The translations under genes and the position numbers were made by a program. Of a stretch of DNA of 64,000 nucleotides, positions 48,600 to 62,521 are shown in pieces. Position 1 is the first letter of the stretch. Every line of letters begins with the position of its first letter. The notes beneath the pieces are model-generated. The model had not been told where the DNA came from and ran no database searches. It worked only from the letters and a program-made list of their open reading frames with translations. This DNA comes from Nissolia schottii (lineage: Eukaryota; Streptophyta; Magnoliopsida; Fabales; Fabaceae), in contig QANU01013586.1 in the NCBI GenBank assembly GCA_003254905.1, forward strand, positions 1-64,000, written 5' to 3'.

Positions 48600-48796
48600 C
48601 AGTATAAGCCCGTAGAGTTGGGCCCAACGAAATCCTTGAGAACCCTAAAAATGCTTCTACAAGCTCCGCTAAGCAAAGCCCGGGTTCCATTGCCTCGCCT
48701 CAGCTCAGCAGCAGTGCTGTGCTGTGTTGTGCTGTGCTGTGCTCTCTGACTCATTTCAATCTCCATTGGCATCGGGATCGATCATCTCTCTGAGCA
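48600..48796 (+). promoter_or_regulatory. Ribosomal protein L5 promoter/5' untranslated region with site II and telo box
   Basis: The 12-bp palindrome GTTGGGCCCAAC (48617-48628) contains site II (TGGGCC) on both strands, and AACCCTAA (48641-48648) is a telo box. This pair is common upstream of plant ribosomal-protein genes, where TCP-type and telo-box-binding factors coordinate expression. A GCTGT/GTGCT pentamer microsatellite follows at about 48714-48742. The ATG is at 48797. Confidence 0.7.
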
Positions 48797-50848
<2,052 letters not shown>

Positions 50849-51177
50849 AATGGCAGAGGGTGGAGTTGTAGTGCTCCATATCCAGAGTTTCTCCTAACTT
50901 CACTTGTCATCCATTCTCTTTTTAAAGTTTTGTTGCTTGTATGGTTTATATCTGGATCCCAAATTTTGTATACTTGACTTATTCTGGCTTTATGCGTTTT
51001 GTTTTAGTTTTAAAGGTTCACGCAAGAAAGTTTCCTTTACCATAAATTTTCCCAACTTTTTCATTACCTTAAATCAGGCCACGCTGGCACGCTAAGTAGG
51101 CTCTAAGCTTATCATTAACTATGCTTCACTGGTTAACTATGCAATGAACTCTGAGTATTGAATCTCACTAAAGGGGT
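50849..51177 (+). other. L5 3' untranslated/downstream sequence
   Basis: The stretch follows the L5 stop. No other gene or repeat is recognised before the exportin-7-like remnant begins near 51178. Confidence 0.5.
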
Positions 51178-51410
51178 ACTGGCGAGTGTCAAGGTATGAT
51201 GCAGAAATGGCAATGGGAAATGAGATCGGTATTCATGGAGATGTGATGCTACCGGCAAGGTGAAGGCGAGGAAATTAGTAGGAGGAAGTTGCAGTTTTCG
51301 CCTCACATGGCATTGGCAATCAATAAATCTCAGTAGAGGTTGAGAGAAAATAGAGTTTTGCCAGCAAATTTCGTTTGTGTTGATGATCTGATTTTTCTTG
51401 GGAATTTTTT
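51178..51410 (-). pseudogene. Partial duplicate of exportin-7 exon 1 and its upstream region
   Basis: CTGGCGAG...CAATGGGAAAT, ATCGGTATTCATGGAGA, GATGCTACCGGC, ATTAGTAGGAGGA and CATGGCATTGGCAATCAAT match, in order and orientation, the exportin-7 exon 1 and 5' flank at 47428-47815. About 160 bases, including the start codon, are missing between the GGAGA and GATGC parts. It is clearly non-functional. The matching further-upstream sequence resumes at 59650. Confidence 0.75.
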
Positions 51411-51559
51411 TAGGTAAATAAATGGGGAAAATCTGAAAATAAATAAATAAAATGAAGTGGAGGAACTAGCTCGTGCCTAAAAAGTGCATTGGGAGGTTAG
51501 GGAGAAATGGACTACCCACGGACAGTGAACTAACTGCAAAATACTCTCAATAAAATCTC

Positions 51560-52484
51560 TCTTTGCATGCTGAAGAGGAATTATAAGAGATTGAACTCAG
51601 TGAAAAGCCTCCGAGCAATCAGTTTGACAAATGATTTTCCTGCACTTGATATCCACGCATGAATAAGCCTCATCTTGATAGTCACAAGTTCTCCATGCAA
51701 CATGCGAAGAGAAGGATAAGTGCCCGACATTGTTGTCCCGAATAAGACCCTCAGCTCCAGCTCTACCACGATCACTAAACACGTTGTCGTCAGAGTTCAG
51801 CTTTATGAAACCAACGAGAGGAGGCCGCCAATTCAAATCAACAAGCGCAAACAAGAATCAATAGTCATCAACATCATTAGCTAGTATTCAAATTCAAAAC
51901 AGGTGTTTCTTTCACATATTTATGCTTTAAGATTTAGACCCACCCAAAGCTCATGTTCCTCCCCGATCATGCTCCACCACGCAAGCTTGCCAAGAAGAAC
52001 CATGATGGAATTATGAGAGTCTCGCATACCCAGATCTCCATACCTCTTTGGTGTTATAAGAGTATCCCACCTCACAAGGGAAAGACTCCGAGCAGCACCT
52101 CTGCCATTCCAAATAAAATTTCGAGTTAACTTTCATCTCATTGCACGTTGTCTTAAGGAAAGCCATAACTTGCATTTGATAAACTGGAATAGGAGCCAAA
52201 CACTCCCCGCTCTATTAAGAAGCTTCCCCTTCCAAGAAGCGAGGCAATTTTGAATTTTTTGGATTTTTTCAATCACTCCATGAAACGTAGAGCAGCTAAC
52301 ACAGTCATGCATAAGGAGGACACCGAGATATTGGCCACTATAAAACGAATAGAGGAAATACTTGTAATCACATCTCTACATTGTCTCGAGACATTTTTTA
52401 AGCACAAAGCATTGGAATGATCAAAATTCACCTTCATTCTGAAGCTTGACAAAACTTGTGAAAAAAATAAAGTGTGAATGGATA
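51560..52484 (-). mobile_element. LINE (L1-type) fragment: reverse transcriptase 3' part and RNase H-like domain
   Basis: On the minus strand 52440-52000 resembles the LINE reverse transcriptase end and zf-RVT start: APIPVYQMQVMAFLKTTC, then VLLGKLAWW near 51980. After that, 51854-51600 resembles the RNase H domain (WRPPLVGFIKLNSDDNVF). Several stops and shifts break it. It is cut at 52484 by a Helitron. Confidence 0.65.
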
Positions 52485-52771
52485 TCTATAATATATAAAA
52501 GCCAGGAAATCTCACTACAGTTCCACTCCTGCTCTGGACACGTGTCGGCGTCTAAAGCACTGTTTTCCTGCCCAAATGTGTCTCACGGATGCAGCACGTG
52601 GGTAAGAAATTGGTGGCCACTGAAATGATGCAGCGCGTGTGTAAGAAACATGTGATCACAATGGCTTCTGAAGGAAGCTTTACCCCCCAACCTATGCATA
52701 TTTTCTTTGAAACAATTTTCAAAATTCAATTTTCTCTCTCTCTATGAGTCTCTCAAGAGAGAAAGAAGCCA

Positions 52772-52947
52772 CCTGATGCGGTTCAGGCGTAGCGGAGACG
52801 AGGCTGTGAAATAGGCAAGGTCGACAAAGATCTACGCCACGAACAGCCACGTGCAGAGGCCTGATGCAGTTCAGGCGTCGCGGAGACGAGGCCGTGAAAT
52901 AAGCAAGGTCGACAGAGATCTACGCCACGAGCAGCCACGTGCAGAGG
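52772..52947 (+). repeat. 88-bp GC-rich tandem duplication inside the Helitron
   Basis: Two copies with period 88 begin CCTGATGC (52772 and 52860) and share TTCAGGCGT, CGGAGACGAGGC, AGGTCGAC and CAGCCACGTGCAGAGG, with about seven differences. The block is much more GC-rich than the rest of the Helitron and may be captured sequence. Confidence 0.9.
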
Positions 52948-53504
52948 ACGATGGTGTTTGGATTTGTTTCATGATTGGAAGGAGATTAACAAGCACATTA
53001 CGTAAGCAACAACGGAGCGGTACAACGGTAGCGACAGTGGAGCATCACGACACGAGCACAAACCACTTGATGTAAAACTTTATTCTCCCATTTTCTCTAA
53101 TTCAATGTTTGCACTTGGTTTAGGGTTTACTAATTTAAGGTTGCATTTCATTGTCAAAACAAGAAAAATGGGAAAATCAATTTGGGAAGGAAAAATCGAG
53201 TGAGTTATGAGCACCAAATGTTTGATAAAAATTCCAACAGAACTAAAAAATATTATATTTTTTCTTTGAAGTATGTAGCAGAAAGCACAGGCACAAGGTT
53301 GCATTTTCTTTTTAGATTTTCCTATACTCTTTCATTTTGGTCATGGATTTCGATTTAGATTTATTATATTGAAGGAATTCGATAACCTGAAAGAAGACCT
53401 CATGTGGGAAGGGAGCAACATTGTCATGCTAAGTATGAATAATCTTATCAATTTTATCTTTTTCTTTATTGTTTAGGGTTGACATGTAAATAATTATTAC
53501 ATTT

Positions 53505-53575
53505 GTGCATTTGTGCATGATTTTCAACTTTTGTGCATGATTAGCAACATTTGTGCATGAGTTTCAACTTCAGTC
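53505..53575 (+). repeat. Short tandem repeats of TTTGTGCATGA type
   Basis: Three to four copies of TTTGTGCATGA followed by TTTTCAAC or TTAGCAAC occur with a period of about 22 bases inside the Helitron. Confidence 0.75.
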
Positions 53576-53929
53576 CAAGGTGAGTCTTCCAACTTTATAT
53601 TTTGGTCGTTAAATCTTTGTTGAAATCTATATTACCCAACTTGCATCTATTAATGAAATGCAACCTTAAAAATGTGAATATGAATCCAATGATATTTGAA
53701 AATGTGCTTTACTTTATTTTAGTGACTCAGTTAGTTACCTATTGCATCATTGTTCTGTATTAAACTATGAAGCAGGTCACCTGAATGAATCCAATGCGTG
53801 AATTATGAAAATTTTGGTTTTATATTATACACATAAATTTTGTTACTAAAGGATGGAGGCATGTAATCTTTTAATTCTGACAGTCATATCCAACCTGCAG
53901 CTTTTCTTATATATGTGGTATTTTGCAGG

Positions 53930-54941
53930 ATTGTCCTCTTAAAGACAAGCAAAAAATGGAAAATTCAGTCGAATGTCCTGGCAGTTCACGACATAGAGAG
54001 GTATGTAGTGTTGAGAACATCTCTTGAATAAATAATGAACAATACGTCGTGTTTTTTCTTGCTCCTCTTTGAGCCAAACATGAACTAATTGTTGTAATTT
54101 AAATGGATCTGTTTTGTTCAACATTTTGTACTTTGTGATTCAATAACCACTTCATAAATGTTCAGGAACAGATGGGAGAGTGAAGTTACCGTGAAATATG
54201 TCATGATAGGTAAGAATGCAACAATAAGTATAGATATATGTTATGACTTTAATGGATTTGCCTCTCTTTTTTTTTCCTATCTAATACTGAGTTGCTTAAT
54301 TGGCTTTGTTTATGTTGCTACTACATCTTAGGAGGGATAGGTGTACATGTTTTTCTACATCTTAGATGGTTTGGATTTTTGTTTATTTATGTTGCTTCAT
54401 GTAGTCAAGAGAGTCAACAGCTTCTTTCCATTGATTTGTTTATTTTTTTTTCTTTTGGTTTAAATTTATAAAGAGAAACAAGCGTATGTAAATGCTATGA
54501 GCAAGCCAAACTAAGAATGCACTTTCTCACTTAGTAAATATGAGATTGAGCTTGAGGAGTATCATGGAGAGATAGAAAGAGAGACAGGATATTGGTTGGC
54601 ACTTGAAGCACTGAGGTGCTACATTCACTAAAGAAGATCAAATTAATATCAAATTAAACTGCAATATACTAATTAATTGTTTAATCGTTTGATAAACTAC
54701 ATTTTCACAAATATATATAGTTTCTAGAAAATGTGTTATCGGTAATGCTGGATTTGTGTAGATAAATGATTTTATAACTAGATTTTGGATGTGTGTTTTC
54801 ATAAATTTTTACCTCATCCTCATTCATTTTTATGGTGTCGTGGATAACAACAACCAGGAATAATTCACTTTAAAATACATGCAGGATAAGGAACTTGCGA
54901 GGGAAATCATTAGCATATATATGGCTTTCATGGGCGAGTTC
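53930..54941 (+). other. Exon-like segments inside the Helitron
   Basis: Three segments are flanked by good splice signals: about 53931-54000 (TTTTGCAG before, GTATGTAG after, encoding CPLKDKQKMENSVECPGSS), about 54167-54210 (TGTTCAG before, GTAAG after, with an internal stop) and 54885-54941 (ACATGCAG before, GTAAGT after, 57 bases encoding DKELAREIISIYMAFMGEF). I do not recognise the protein. They may be exons of a captured host gene, which is common for Helitrons, or chance. Confidence 0.35.
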
Positions 54942-57524
54942 GTAAGTACAATTTTTGTTGTATTTCTTACTTTAATTATGATATATACTACTTTTGAGTG
55001 AGTACTTTGAGTTTCTTTGATGTGGTTTCATATTATGCTTTCATAGTCTTCGTATAAGTTAGAGAAATCCATAACTTAGAAGTGTATGAATTAGAGAATG
55101 GGTGTTTGTTGAGATTAATTAGGAGATATGAGCCATAGTGGTTTTGTCCGCAAATCAAGCAAATCGTGTTTGATGATCTTATGCAAATAAACCAATTCGA
55201 CACTAACTAAACATGTACTCATAATTTTATGCCTATGAGCAAGGCTTCCTTAACAAAAGATGTTGTGATTTGTAGTAGGCAGCTCCCTATTTTTCTTTCC
55301 TCTTTGAATTGTTGATTGTTTAATGTTTTGACTGTTGTCTTGAATTTATTGTCATCCACAGTATGAAACACTTTTTTTTTTCGTAGTTAATTCCCAAGCT
55401 CACTGTTGGGAGAAAAAATTTGTCCACTAGATTGGGGGCAGGGTTACCAATTATTTTTGTTGCATGGATTAATTTTACGATTTAACTCCCTTTCTATATA
55501 AATACAAATTCACAAATTCATTGTCCCTATCATACCACTTGGTTCTTTGGAATCTTTATCTTCCCCCCGCCCTTTTTAGTGATTTATGAATGCTTATTTG
55601 AGAAGTTTTATCATTTCTTCTTATTTTTTACATTTTCTTTCTTAGTCGTCTTGCCGCTAATTTCTTTTTCTTCCATTCAATCTCATCTTGTTGAAGGGTG
55701 AAAGATTGAAAGTAGTAAAAGGTGATTAGCAAAGGGAAAGACTAAGCAAAATCCAACTTTTATACTCGCGCGATGTCTATTTTGGCAATTCAAATTGATG
55801 TTGTAGCTTCTCTTTTTTTTTTTGCCTCTATATGTTTGTATAATTCTCAAACGGGAAAATTGATATTTGTTGTGATGATGCACACAACGAAAAATGTTGT
55901 TATTCAGCTCCTTGATTATTTCTTTACCATACATTTGTAAAGTGCTATTTGTCCGTTTGAACTTTGTAATATATATGACAATGAGTATGATGGGGCGCAC
56001 CAGATGGGTGGAGTGATTAAAGAAACCAAACTATTTGACACTTGAGAACATGTAAGATTCCTAGGATGACTATATCTCTATCAGACTCCTACATTTCTTT
56101 CACATGATGCTTACAATTTTGGAGAACAACAAGAACATTTATCTTGCAAATGATACTGATATGTTTGAGATACTCATTTATTCATTGCAAAAATTACAGG
56201 TGAAGACTATTGCTTTCTCAAGCATGATTAGAAGTGGTTCAGCTTAAGGATGTTGTCGACATGCCTTTCCGTAATTTGAAGAGAACACAATATTTATAGG
56301 TAGAATGAGCTAGAATATTAATTGACTCATTAGTTTGATTTTGTGCTTGCGTTCTATATTGGCAAAGTATGAGTTCTATATTAAGTTAAATTGTGATCAG
56401 AGTTACTTTGAAAGGACAAATAGACCCTAAACCCTTTAGAAAAAAATACACATAGACTAGGTAAGAAGCTGTATTACTTTTTGTGTTTGTCAGTCATTTG
56501 AAATAAGTCTAGATTGTCTTTTGTACATGGTTTACCTCATAATATATGGACTTGCATCAAATGTCTCTCTTTCCAAGCATACTTGAAAACTTTGTTGCGT
56601 ATAATATGATTTTTTGTTTGTCAGTCATTTGAAAGACCATCAGCCACTTTTTCGTATAGAGAAAATCAAATTGGCATTGGTTCTTACAAGTGATCGGATC
56701 TGAAAAAATTCTATAAATAGGACTTCCACAGTTCATTTATCGAAGATGTATTCATAAATTTGAATCATCATGTCACCTATCATTTAGTTCCTCAACCAAT
56801 TTAAATATCTTACTAAATTGCTTTCTTGATAATTTTGGCAAATATTTCAGATCTTCATATGTTGTACTCAGCAATTTTGACACTGCTAGCAATGACACAA
56901 AGATATGATATTCTTTTTGAGGTAAATGCTTCGAAGCTTGGGTATATCTTGGATTAAAGCCCTTTTTGGATTCATGTTAGTTATATGTAATTTTCAAATT
57001 CTCATTGTCATATGGTTTCCCATAGTTAAATAACTTTAATATCAAAACTTTTTATATCATGTCCATATGACTTTTCCACTTAGCCATGCTTCTAATTAAT
57101 ACACATAAGTTAGCTTTGGGACAAATTTAAAATAAGACATCTTAATGAGTCTGATACAAATAAGAAACGGTTTAGCAAAGTCAATCAATTTGTCATATGG
57201 GGTTTTCTTTTATTTATTTTTTTCTTTTGAAGGATAAGAGAGCGTTGAATTTGTAATTTCTCAAATATATCTGAAATTTCTGTTTATTTTTCTATTTTAA
57301 GTGATAATTCTTATGGAAAAGTACAGTTTTGATGAAAATATCTTAAATTTTTGTTTATTTTTCTATTTTCTATATTGTGACTATTATAATATCTATTTGA
57401 ATCCATAGATCTGTATGTTATCTTTTTCATTATGTTCACTTACATTTTTGGGTGGGTTTTGTTAGTTTTTTGACCTTTTTTACGCTATTTGTGTGACTTA
57501 TAATGTATTGAATGACAACAATTA

Positions 57525-57620
57525 GGGGAATAATTCACTTTGAAATACCTGCAAGATAAGGAACTGGCAACGGAAACAATCATTAACATAGATGTGAATT
57601 CAGTTTATGCTTTCATATAA
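57525..57620 (+). repeat. Degenerate repeat of the 54865-54941 segment
   Basis: GAATAATTCACTTTGAAATA, GCAAGATAAGGAACTGGCAA and GAAACAATCATTA match 54859-54920 in order with several differences. The segment is therefore present twice in the Helitron, about 2.7 kb apart. Confidence 0.65.
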
Positions 57621-59649
57621 GAGAACAGTATTTTCCATTCACTTTCATAATCTTTGAAATACCTGCTAAGAATTGCCCTTGCATGTTTTGAATGATGGTT
57701 TACATTGCGATGATAAGGGAAACTTGAAAGATTGGTTATAGGTTTATGAGTTCTCAAAACAATGAGGTAAAGAGATGAGGAAAAGTGAGAATTTGTAGGA
57801 TCTATTAACAAAAGTGAGAATCTACTACTATTTTTCTATTTTGTCATATAGAGTCCTATGTTTATGTTGTGATCTTTAAATGTCTAGATTAATAGCTCCC
57901 CTATGGTTCTGTTACTAACATGAATATCTAAATGTAACGATATATGATCAGTGAATTGTGCAAGTGGATTATTAGTTGAATTTTTATTTTCAATTATGTT
58001 GAGTATTTTTGGGGGTGGGGAAGGGGGATGAAGGCTGGATTTGTATTTGTTTGGTATCTGATTTTGGTAACTGAAATTGTATTTATGTGGTATCACGAAC
58101 AGAGAGAAAGATGTGGTGCTATACAGAAACTTATTGAGTAATTGCAAGCTGTTATAAATGGTTAGGTGATTTCACCTGTGATTAAAAAAAATTGATCAAC
58201 ATTTTTCAAATGTCAAGTAACAAGATTGTTCAAGTGAAAAAGATATAATGTCCTTAGTCATTATGGGGTTTAAGTACTTTGTTTCTTGAGGTTGATTGTC
58301 TTTTATCAGCTTACCGTTGTTAATGTTTGTTTTACAAAAAGAAAAAAAAAATCTAAACATTGTGCACCATAAGTCGGTGATTCCATTAGTTGTGGACCCA
58401 ACAACAATGAACTTAGATGCGTTGAGGTTGTTGCTGTAAAATGTTGAAAACTATTGATGAATGTTTTATATGTTATATCCACAAGTAGGGCATGCTTTTA
58501 AGTATGTTAGCGTTAATCAATAGTTTTTGAAGAGGCCACCCTTAAATCTAGCAAAAAGTGTTTCAAAAGTACACTTGCTTTTCGTAATTGCACAACCATT
58601 CAGTAGTTTTTAAGGGGAAGGATTTAAAGGTAGGATTTATCACGAACTTATTGTTTCAATGTGGACTGATTAGTTAATTGCATTTATTTCAATGGGAAAA
58701 CCAAGAGGACAAGACAATATAAGTATTCTATGAGGTTTTATCAGAATTAGAAACCCCCCATTTAGTTATTTAGAATATAGTATAATTACTCTCTCAGTTA
58801 TAATATTGTATTCTATGATATAGTTTAATATTTAGAATATAGTATTCTATAATATAGTTTAGTTGGAAATCTCCATTAACAAGACAATTGCATCTGTTAC
58901 TATTAGCTTTAGTTATTAGTGATTCAATGAATCAGTCGTGATTAATCCATCAGTGGTTGATCATAACAATGACAAAATCTATTGACCAACCTATTAGAAA
59001 ATCAAATGAAATCAAAGGTAGATATATTATGTATATTAAACTCCAAACAACTTGCATATGAATTGACAACGTTTCATTTGAACATTGTGTAGTTAAGTCT
59101 TTTGGTCCAAATATAAAGAATTTCACTATGTGTTATTTGATTTGCAGGTTTGGATCAAGTCATTCCAGTGTGTCAGAAATAGCCACGACTTAAACATCGA
59201 CATACTACGTTTAGTATTTAACTTTGTGTAATGAACTATGATTATATGATTATCTATGTTATTCTTGGAGTGTTGTCAAACTTTCATTCTATCTGAGTTG
59301 GAACAATATAATATCAAATATGATGTACAATTATTATTAGGATATATGTATGTACTTCGTGGAACTTAAATTTAATAAAGATATTCATTTTTTTTTGCTA
59401 TATTGTAGATATTAAAATCACTTCGCGCATCGCGCGGGTATAGAATCTAGTTTTCATGAGAATGAATATTTTTAATTGTATTTTTCAATTTATAAGATAA
59501 AGTGTGATATCTAATTAATTATTAATTAAAGATGCGAGTCCCGTACATAACATATACAATAAATATATTAATAGTGAAAGATTACACTATATTTTGTCAA
59601 TTCAAAAATATAATTAAGATAATCTATTCCTATTTTATGGATATTATTG

Positions 59650-59790
59650 TCTAGAATGCTCTCATCATTTTTTTTCTTTCTTTCTTTCCTGATTTTGATT
59701 TGAGGTCTTTGGTGTAGGAATCACTACCTGTCATTTTTCACTCTTTTAAATTATTAATTTATTTATTATAGAGCCTCTAAAATTAATTGT
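59650..59790 (-). pseudogene. Continuation of the duplicated exportin-7 5' flank
   Basis: TTTTGATTTGAGG, GGAATCACTACCTGTCATTT and CACTCTTTTAA match, in order, 47920-48005 upstream of exportin-7. With 51178-51410 it makes a single duplicated segment that was opened by the LINE fragment and Helitron. Confidence 0.65.
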
Positions 59791-60627
59791 TTATTTTTTT
59801 ATTTTAATTATTTTGATTATTTATTGTAATATTTTAATTAAAAAAATTTCGATAATTTAAGGGTAAATAATACCCATACAGGTTTGTATGAATGACATTA
59901 AATGCCAAACTTCTCATAAGTGTCCACTTCATCCCAAAAAATTTATAAAAATGATAATCAACCCTAAACTTTTTAAAATTAACAATCTACCCTCACGTAG
60001 TTGTTGCCACTATTACAAACTCATGAAAAATTAACAAATAAATTGTCAGTAACAGTTGAAGTTGAAGAGTCAAGGAAAAAAGGGATATTAGTTTATAAAA
60101 TAATGTATTTATTAGTAACGTTGTTGACGATATTTTGTCCTAATTAGTGCACTCTAAAATTTATTATACCTACTAACTGAATATATGATGATAAACACTA
60201 AATTTTCAAATGGCGATAATCATATCCTAATCTTCAAAAATTCTAATACTAAAAAAAATATTACCTTAAACCATAATTGCAAAACCTTAATAAAAGAACA
60301 CCATTAATTAATAGACATGTCAATAATATACATTATTTCAAAGAATTAAGAAAATAAATTAAATATTACTTATAAATATTTCGATTATATACATTCATCA
60401 ATAATATTTAGATTCCAATTAGCAATAGGTCTTACAGAAGAAGTTACCAAAATATATATTATTTCGTCAATAAATAACTCATGTTTCCTTTCTCTCATAG
60501 TTTTAATCTTTACTAACGGCCCATTCATCAATGATCTATCAAAATTATTGACGGATATATATCATGTTTGTGGTTATCTTTCTTTTTTAATAAACAACAG
60601 GGCTAAGCACCTAAACAAAAAATAAGA
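59791..60627. other. AT-rich DNA, possible transposon end
   Basis: I see no gene. GACATTAAATGCCAAACTTC (near 59893) matches loosely the reverse complement of sequence near 61830-61890, so this may be the left end of an element enclosing the LINE fragment below. Confidence 0.3.
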
Positions 60628-61640
60628 CTACAATCCCACTATATGGGAGAACAGAATGGCAGGCCTATTAGCTAACAAAACTAGAGACAAAAAATTAGGA
60701 ACAAACTCAAAGAGGTGGAAATCTAGCGGGCACTCGTGACCATGTTTTGCCAAAGCGTCAACACAAAAGTTTGCTTCCATGAAAATATGTTTAAGTTGGA
60801 TATTCCTATCAGCTTGCAGGATGTCCATGATAGCTTTCCCCAACAGTGAGCAAGGATGGCTAAAGTCCGGGTTGAAAGTCGGAATGGACTGTTTAGAAAA
60901 TGACAACAAAGACATTCTAGAGCTCAGCAAAAGTGATAAAGCAAAATCTAATATTATAACTAAAAGCTGATAAAAAAATTCTCATAGCAATCCCTAGCGA
61001 TCCCACCACAAGAAGCAGCTCCACCAGAGATGATTAAAGAATCATCCACATTAATTTTAAACCGCCCACTAGAGGGAGTTTTCAAGCAATATGCTGCACT
61101 TTGAACTAGGGGATTACATTTTTGGCTATTATAACAAGCAATCCTCATACGTTGATAGTCTTTTAATAAGGATACAAACTTCCCGAAGAGCTCAGATGGT
61201 AAAGCTTGGCGATGACAAACACTTCTTTCATTTCTATCTTGCCAGATAAAGCTACAGGTAGTAGCGAATAGAGGAGGTCAATCCTCCTCATTTGAATCAC
61301 GAGTTCTTAATAATACATTATCTTTCAGTCAGTCTTTAAAATCAACCTGAAAGAAAGAAACATGAAAATAATTATGTACAATGCTCTTCCACGTCTTCTC
61401 TGCAATATTGCAATCACACAGGACATGGAGCATTATTTCCTCAGTCGATCTACACTGTAGACACATTGGGTCATGTGCCATATTTCTTTGCCACCTAGCA
61501 AGGTTAGTCAAAAGAACTTCATTTGCAACAATCCACATAAAAGTAACACTATGTTGAGAATCTTTAATTTTTTAAATATCCTTAAACAGATTACTATTAG
61601 TACTAGAATCAAATAGCACAGTATCATAAGCAAATCTAAT
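60628..61640 (-). mobile_element. LINE (L1-type) 3' fragment: zf-RVT and RNase H-like domain
   Basis: The minus strand encodes, in order, a zf-RVT piece (WIVANEVLLTNLARW, CLQCRSTEEIMLHVLCDC, 61540-61340), the start of an RNase H domain (GRFKINVDDSLIISGGAASC, 61080-61010) and its end (ADRNIQLKHIFMEANFCVD then ALAKHGHE, 60820-60730). The pieces are in different frames. It is a different copy from the one at 51560-52484. Confidence 0.7.
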
Positions 61641-62295
61641 ACTAGATTTATCATCCATTGTAGGGTATCATCACATTCCATCCATACCCATGGCTAACTC
61701 AAGGGCTTTAATAGACAAGATAATATCCACAAAGTTAATTTCTGTTAGTCTAGAAGTGATAGGTGGAGTAAAGTGTCAATTTCTTGAATAAAAATGCGAT
61801 GAAATGTCAAATTCAGAGAAATTTGAGGTTGAATGTCCTTTTTACAAACCTCAACATGTAGAATATCAACTTATGAGAAATTTGGGGTTCGGTGAAATTT
61901 CTATTATATCTCGAGGTGTGTGAGTGTTATATACTCAATTTAATTAATAATCAATAACTAATTCGGTGCTAACATTTTTGTTTTGATAATCTAAAAAAAG
62001 TTTCATCATCAATTAAGTCTTCATATTTTCATTTTAACATCATTGTGATCTTAAAAAAGAAGACATAAACGTAATTATAATATTCTAAGATTTACCATTA
62101 ATTTAGTCTGATTATTATGTAAATAAAATAAAATTCTCATTTAGGATTGGACTAAATAGATATTGAAGTTTGAAATATTATGACTAATTTTTTTTTTTGG
62201 GAAAATTTCCAAAAATAAACCATTGAAATTGGCTTATCCCCGTAATGAACTAATTTGAAAGTTGTTCCCAACATAAACCAATTTCCTTATAAAGG
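61641..62295. other. AT-rich spacer, no gene seen
   Basis: A pair of related ~60-bp segments around AGAAATTTGAGGTTGAATG and AGAAATTTGGGGTTCGGTG (61817-61905) is the only structure noted. Confidence 0.4.
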
Positions 62296-62434
62296 GAGTC
62301 GATTTAAATTGATTTCTGTTTAAACAATAATTGTTTTTTAAAAACAGAATTCAATTTAAATTGACTCTTAAAGGAGTATATTTAAATCAACTCCTATGGG
62401 AGCTCTATATAAAGGAGTCGGTTTAAACTGACTC
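62296..62434. repeat. Four palindromic 20-mers around TTTAAA ahead of the PMD-like gene
   Basis: Units at 62296-62315, 62348-62367, 62374-62393 and 62415-62434 follow the pattern GAGTC-RR-TTTAAA-YY-GACTC with a few changes; the last is GAGTCGGTTTAAACTGACTC. A TATA-like CTATATAAAGG (62404-62414) lies just before the last unit. Confidence 0.7.
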
Positions 62435-62521
62435 TTTCACAATTCTAACTCTCTATCTTTCTAAAAACTCACTTTCTCTCCCTAAAAATCTTGTGGGGTT
62501 GATATTTTGGTTCATAGTGCA

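Larger units (their letters stand above)
52485..59450 (+). mobile_element. Helitron, about 7.0 kb, probably non-autonomous
   Basis: The 5' end TCTATAATATATAAAAGCC is the classical plant Helitron start. The 3' end has the hairpin CGCGC-ATC-GCGCG (59424-59436) followed by GGGTATAGAATCTAG, ending CTAG at 59450. The element sits between host A (52484) and T (59451), as Helitrons do. The interior is mostly AT-rich. I find no Rep/helicase protein, so it needs a helper. Exon-like pieces and tandem repeats inside are listed separately. The interior reading frames of 60-105 codons show no similarity. Confidence 0.85.

Noticed and set aside
52851..53075. 74-codon plus-strand frame in the Helitron
   Set aside because: Most of it comes from the 88-bp tandem repeat, and no similarity is recognised.
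62348..62434. CRISPR-like spaced repeats
   Set aside because: There are only four degenerate palindromes with unequal spacing in a plant genome; a CRISPR array makes no sense here.
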